From the NCBI GenBank assembly GCA_026996985.1, contig JALWJR010000025.1, forward strand, positions 1-5,933: a stretch of 5,933 bases of DNA. Reading direction: 5' to 3'. Source of the DNA: Candidatus Kaiserbacteria bacterium (GTDB lineage Bacteria > Patescibacteriota > Minisyncoccia > Phycocordibacterales > UBA2100). The notes below the pieces were generated by a model. That model did no database searches, had not been told where the DNA came from, and worked only from the letters and a program-made list of their open reading frames with translations. The translations under genes were made by a program, and so were the position numbers. How positions within the stretch are numbered: position 1 is the stretch's first letter; the number at the start of each line of letters is the position of its first letter. Below are positions 4,922 to 5,933 of this stretch, piece by piece.

Positions 4922-4951
4922 GGTGCGCTTTTTGCGCGCCGTTTTAATTTT
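4922..4951 (+). terminator. Terminator or attenuator directly upstream of infC
   Basis: GGTGCGC (4922-4928) pairs with GCGCGCC (4934-4940) over 7 bp with a TTTTT loop, followed by GTTTTAATTTT. The T-run ends 3 nt before the infC ATG. It may be the old terminator of a gene displaced by the insertion, or an attenuator controlling the infC operon. Confidence 0.55.
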
Positions 4952-4953
4952 AG

Positions 4954-5478
4954 ATGCTAAAAGACGAGATAAGAATAAATGAGGCGATACGCGCAAAAGA
5001 AGTGCGCGTTATAGGTAACAGTGGTGAAAACCACGGGGTGATGCCTGTCTCTGATGCGCTGTCTTTAGCGAGAAAACACGGTTTGGACCTTATAGAAATT
5101 TCCGCGAAAGCTAAACCGCCGGTTGTAAAAATAGCCGATTACGGAAAATACAAATACGAGCTGAAAAAGAAAGAAAAAGAGGCCAAAGCCAAGATGCACA
5201 CAACCGAGACCAAGCTGACACAGGTTAAAATCGGTACCGGCGAAGAAGACCTGAAAAGAAAAGCCAAAAAAGTGGCTGACTGGATTGAGCAAGGACACAG
5301 GGTAAAAATAGATTTGTTTTTGTGGGGACGATACAAATATATGGAATTTGACTTTCTCAAAGAAAAACTTGAAAAATTCCTTGCAATTATTCCCGAATCG
5401 TTTAAGATAGCTGACGAAATCAAAAAAAGCCCGAAGGGATTGACGGTAACAATAGAAAAAGCGAAATCAAAAAAATAA
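4954..5478 (+). CDS. infC: Translation initiation factor IF-3
   Basis: IF-3 binds the 30S subunit, keeps it apart from 50S and checks start-codon pairing with the initiator tRNA. The 174-residue product has the N-domain (about 1-70: RINEAIRAKEVRVIG, LDLIEISAKAKPPVVKIADYGKYKYE), a lysine-rich linker helix (about 70-82) and a C-domain (about 86-170). The N-domain is strongly conserved. In the C-domain the common RFRGRE is replaced by LFLWGRY (121-127). The start is a normal ATG, not the rare AUU that lets E. coli infC regulate itself, and no Shine-Dalgarno precedes it. It heads infC-rpmI-rplT, with rpmI starting 8 nt after its stop. Confidence 0.95.
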   Translation: MLKDEIRINEAIRAKEVRVIGNSGENHGVMPVSDALSLARKHGLDLIEISAKAKPPVVKIADYGKYKYELKKKEKEAKAKMHTTETKLTQVKIGTGEEDLKRKAKKVADWIEQGHRVKIDLFLWGRYKYMEFDFLKEKLEKFLAIIPESFKIADEIKKSPKGLTVTIEKAKSKK

Positions 5479-5486
5479 AAAATATT

Positions 5487-5675
5487 ATGAAAACAAACAA
5501 ATCATACAAAAAAAGAATAAAAGTTACCAAAAAAGGAAAAATTTTGGTGCGTATTCCCGGACAAAACCATTTTAATGCAAAACAAAGAGGTAAAAAGAGA
5601 CTGAAAAAAAGAAGAATGAGAGCAATAACTCTTCCAAACAGGGTTATTCGCAGATTTCTATCGGGTGTAAAGTAA
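5487..5675 (+). CDS. rpmI: Large ribosomal subunit protein bL35
   Basis: L35 is a small, very basic protein of the 50S subunit. The 62-residue product matches in size and pattern: K-rich start (MKTNKSYKKRIKVTKKGKI), the N-H-F region at 27-29 in place of the usual S/N-H-L, a KQRGKKRLKKRR basic stretch (32-43) and a C-terminus ending RRFLSGVK. The usual MPKMKT start is shortened to MKT. It lies between infC and rplT in the standard order, without a visible Shine-Dalgarno. Confidence 0.92.
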   Translation: MKTNKSYKKRIKVTKKGKILVRIPGQNHFNAKQRGKKRLKKRRMRAITLPNRVIRRFLSGVK

Positions 5676-5699
5676 GTTAGAAATAATTAAAAAGTTATT

Positions 5700-5933
5700 A
5701 TGGTACGCGTAAAAAGAGGAATAATTTCAATGAAGAGACGTCGCAACATTCTGCGACAAGTCAAAGGATATCGTTTCGGACGCTCCAAAAAAGAACGTCA
5801 AGCAAAAGAAGCCATAGCGCATGCCGGAGTTCACGCTTTCGCGCACAGAAGAAAAAAGAAAGGCGAGTTTCGTCGCTTGTTTAACGTTCGTCTAAACGCA
5901 GCTACTCGCGCGATGGGTATTTCTTATTTCAAG
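5700..5933 (+). CDS. rplT: Large ribosomal subunit protein bL20 (3' end outside window)
   Basis: L20 is needed early in 50S assembly and binds 23S rRNA; in several bacteria it also represses its own operon. The first 78 codons are present and open to the window edge. Motifs: MVRVKRG (1-7), KGYRFGRSKKERQAKEA (22-38), the AHRRKKKGEFRRLF region (about 50-63) and LNAATRAMGISY (66-77). About 35-40 residues are missing because the window ends, not because of mutation. The ATG lies 24 nt after the rpmI stop. Confidence 0.95.
   Translation, partial: MVRVKRGIISMKRRRNILRQVKGYRFGRSKKERQAKEAIAHAGVHAFAHRRKKKGEFRRLFNVRLNAATRAMGISYFK

Noticed and set aside
3734..4925. TAGGTG on both sides as the IS target duplication
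   Set aside because: The copies lie 27 nt outside both inverted repeats, and the intervening ends show no inverted similarity, so it is not convincing.
1..5933. CRISPR array or other defence system
   Set aside because: No regularly spaced direct repeats and no cas, toxin-antitoxin or restriction genes are visible.

Overview
The window looks like a piece of a Candidate Phyla Radiation (Patescibacteria, probably Parcubacteria-like) genome. This is inferred, not proven. The reasons are compact bacterial genes, mostly A+T-rich coding sequence, shortened translation proteins, almost no Shine-Dalgarno sequences, and UAA/UAG/UGA all used as stops (so not the UGA=Gly code).

Layout. (1) 1-250: non-coding, G+C-rich block between two minus-strand terminators. 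It holds a foldback repeat whose ends copy the last 19 bp of the neighbouring tmRNA gene. (2) 253-634 minus: tmRNA (ssrA), recognised from its acceptor stem, T-arm, long helix 2, pseudoknot PK1 and a tag frame that stops inside a hairpin. (3) 696-1139 minus: smpB, the protein partner of tmRNA, directly upstream of it. (4) 1140-1195: short divergent promoter region from which both neighbours look leaderless. (5) 1196-3010 plus: two-gene unit, a LOG-family (TIGR00730-type) Rossmann protein and an AI-2E-family membrane protein, 3 nt apart. (6) 3102-3338: 78-residue membrane protein with the only strong Shine-Dalgarno in the window, then a terminator. (7) 3444-3719: a self-contained small transcription unit with a near-consensus sigma-70 promoter, a ~100-nt structured leader, a 35-codon hydrophobic ORF and a strong terminator. 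I do not recognise it, and it is the best candidate for something undescribed. (8) 3767-4893: insertion sequence with a DDE transposase and imperfect terminal inverted repeats. (9) 4954-5933: start of the translation operon infC-rpmI-rplT (IF-3, L35, L20), with rplT cut by the window edge.

How the parts work together. ssrA and smpB form the trans-translation ribosome-rescue system, and infC-rpmI-rplT is the classic IF-3/L35/L20 operon. The insertion sequence sits just upstream of infC, so it may have altered that operon's promoter region. A terminator-like hairpin lies directly before the infC start codon. In the unrecognised small unit, the leader can form either a pseudoknot or two competing hairpins. 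It also carries a GNRA-capped hairpin placed exactly between a Shine-Dalgarno-like sequence and the start codon of the small ORF. All coordinates of RNA structures come from reading by eye; no folding or database search was run.
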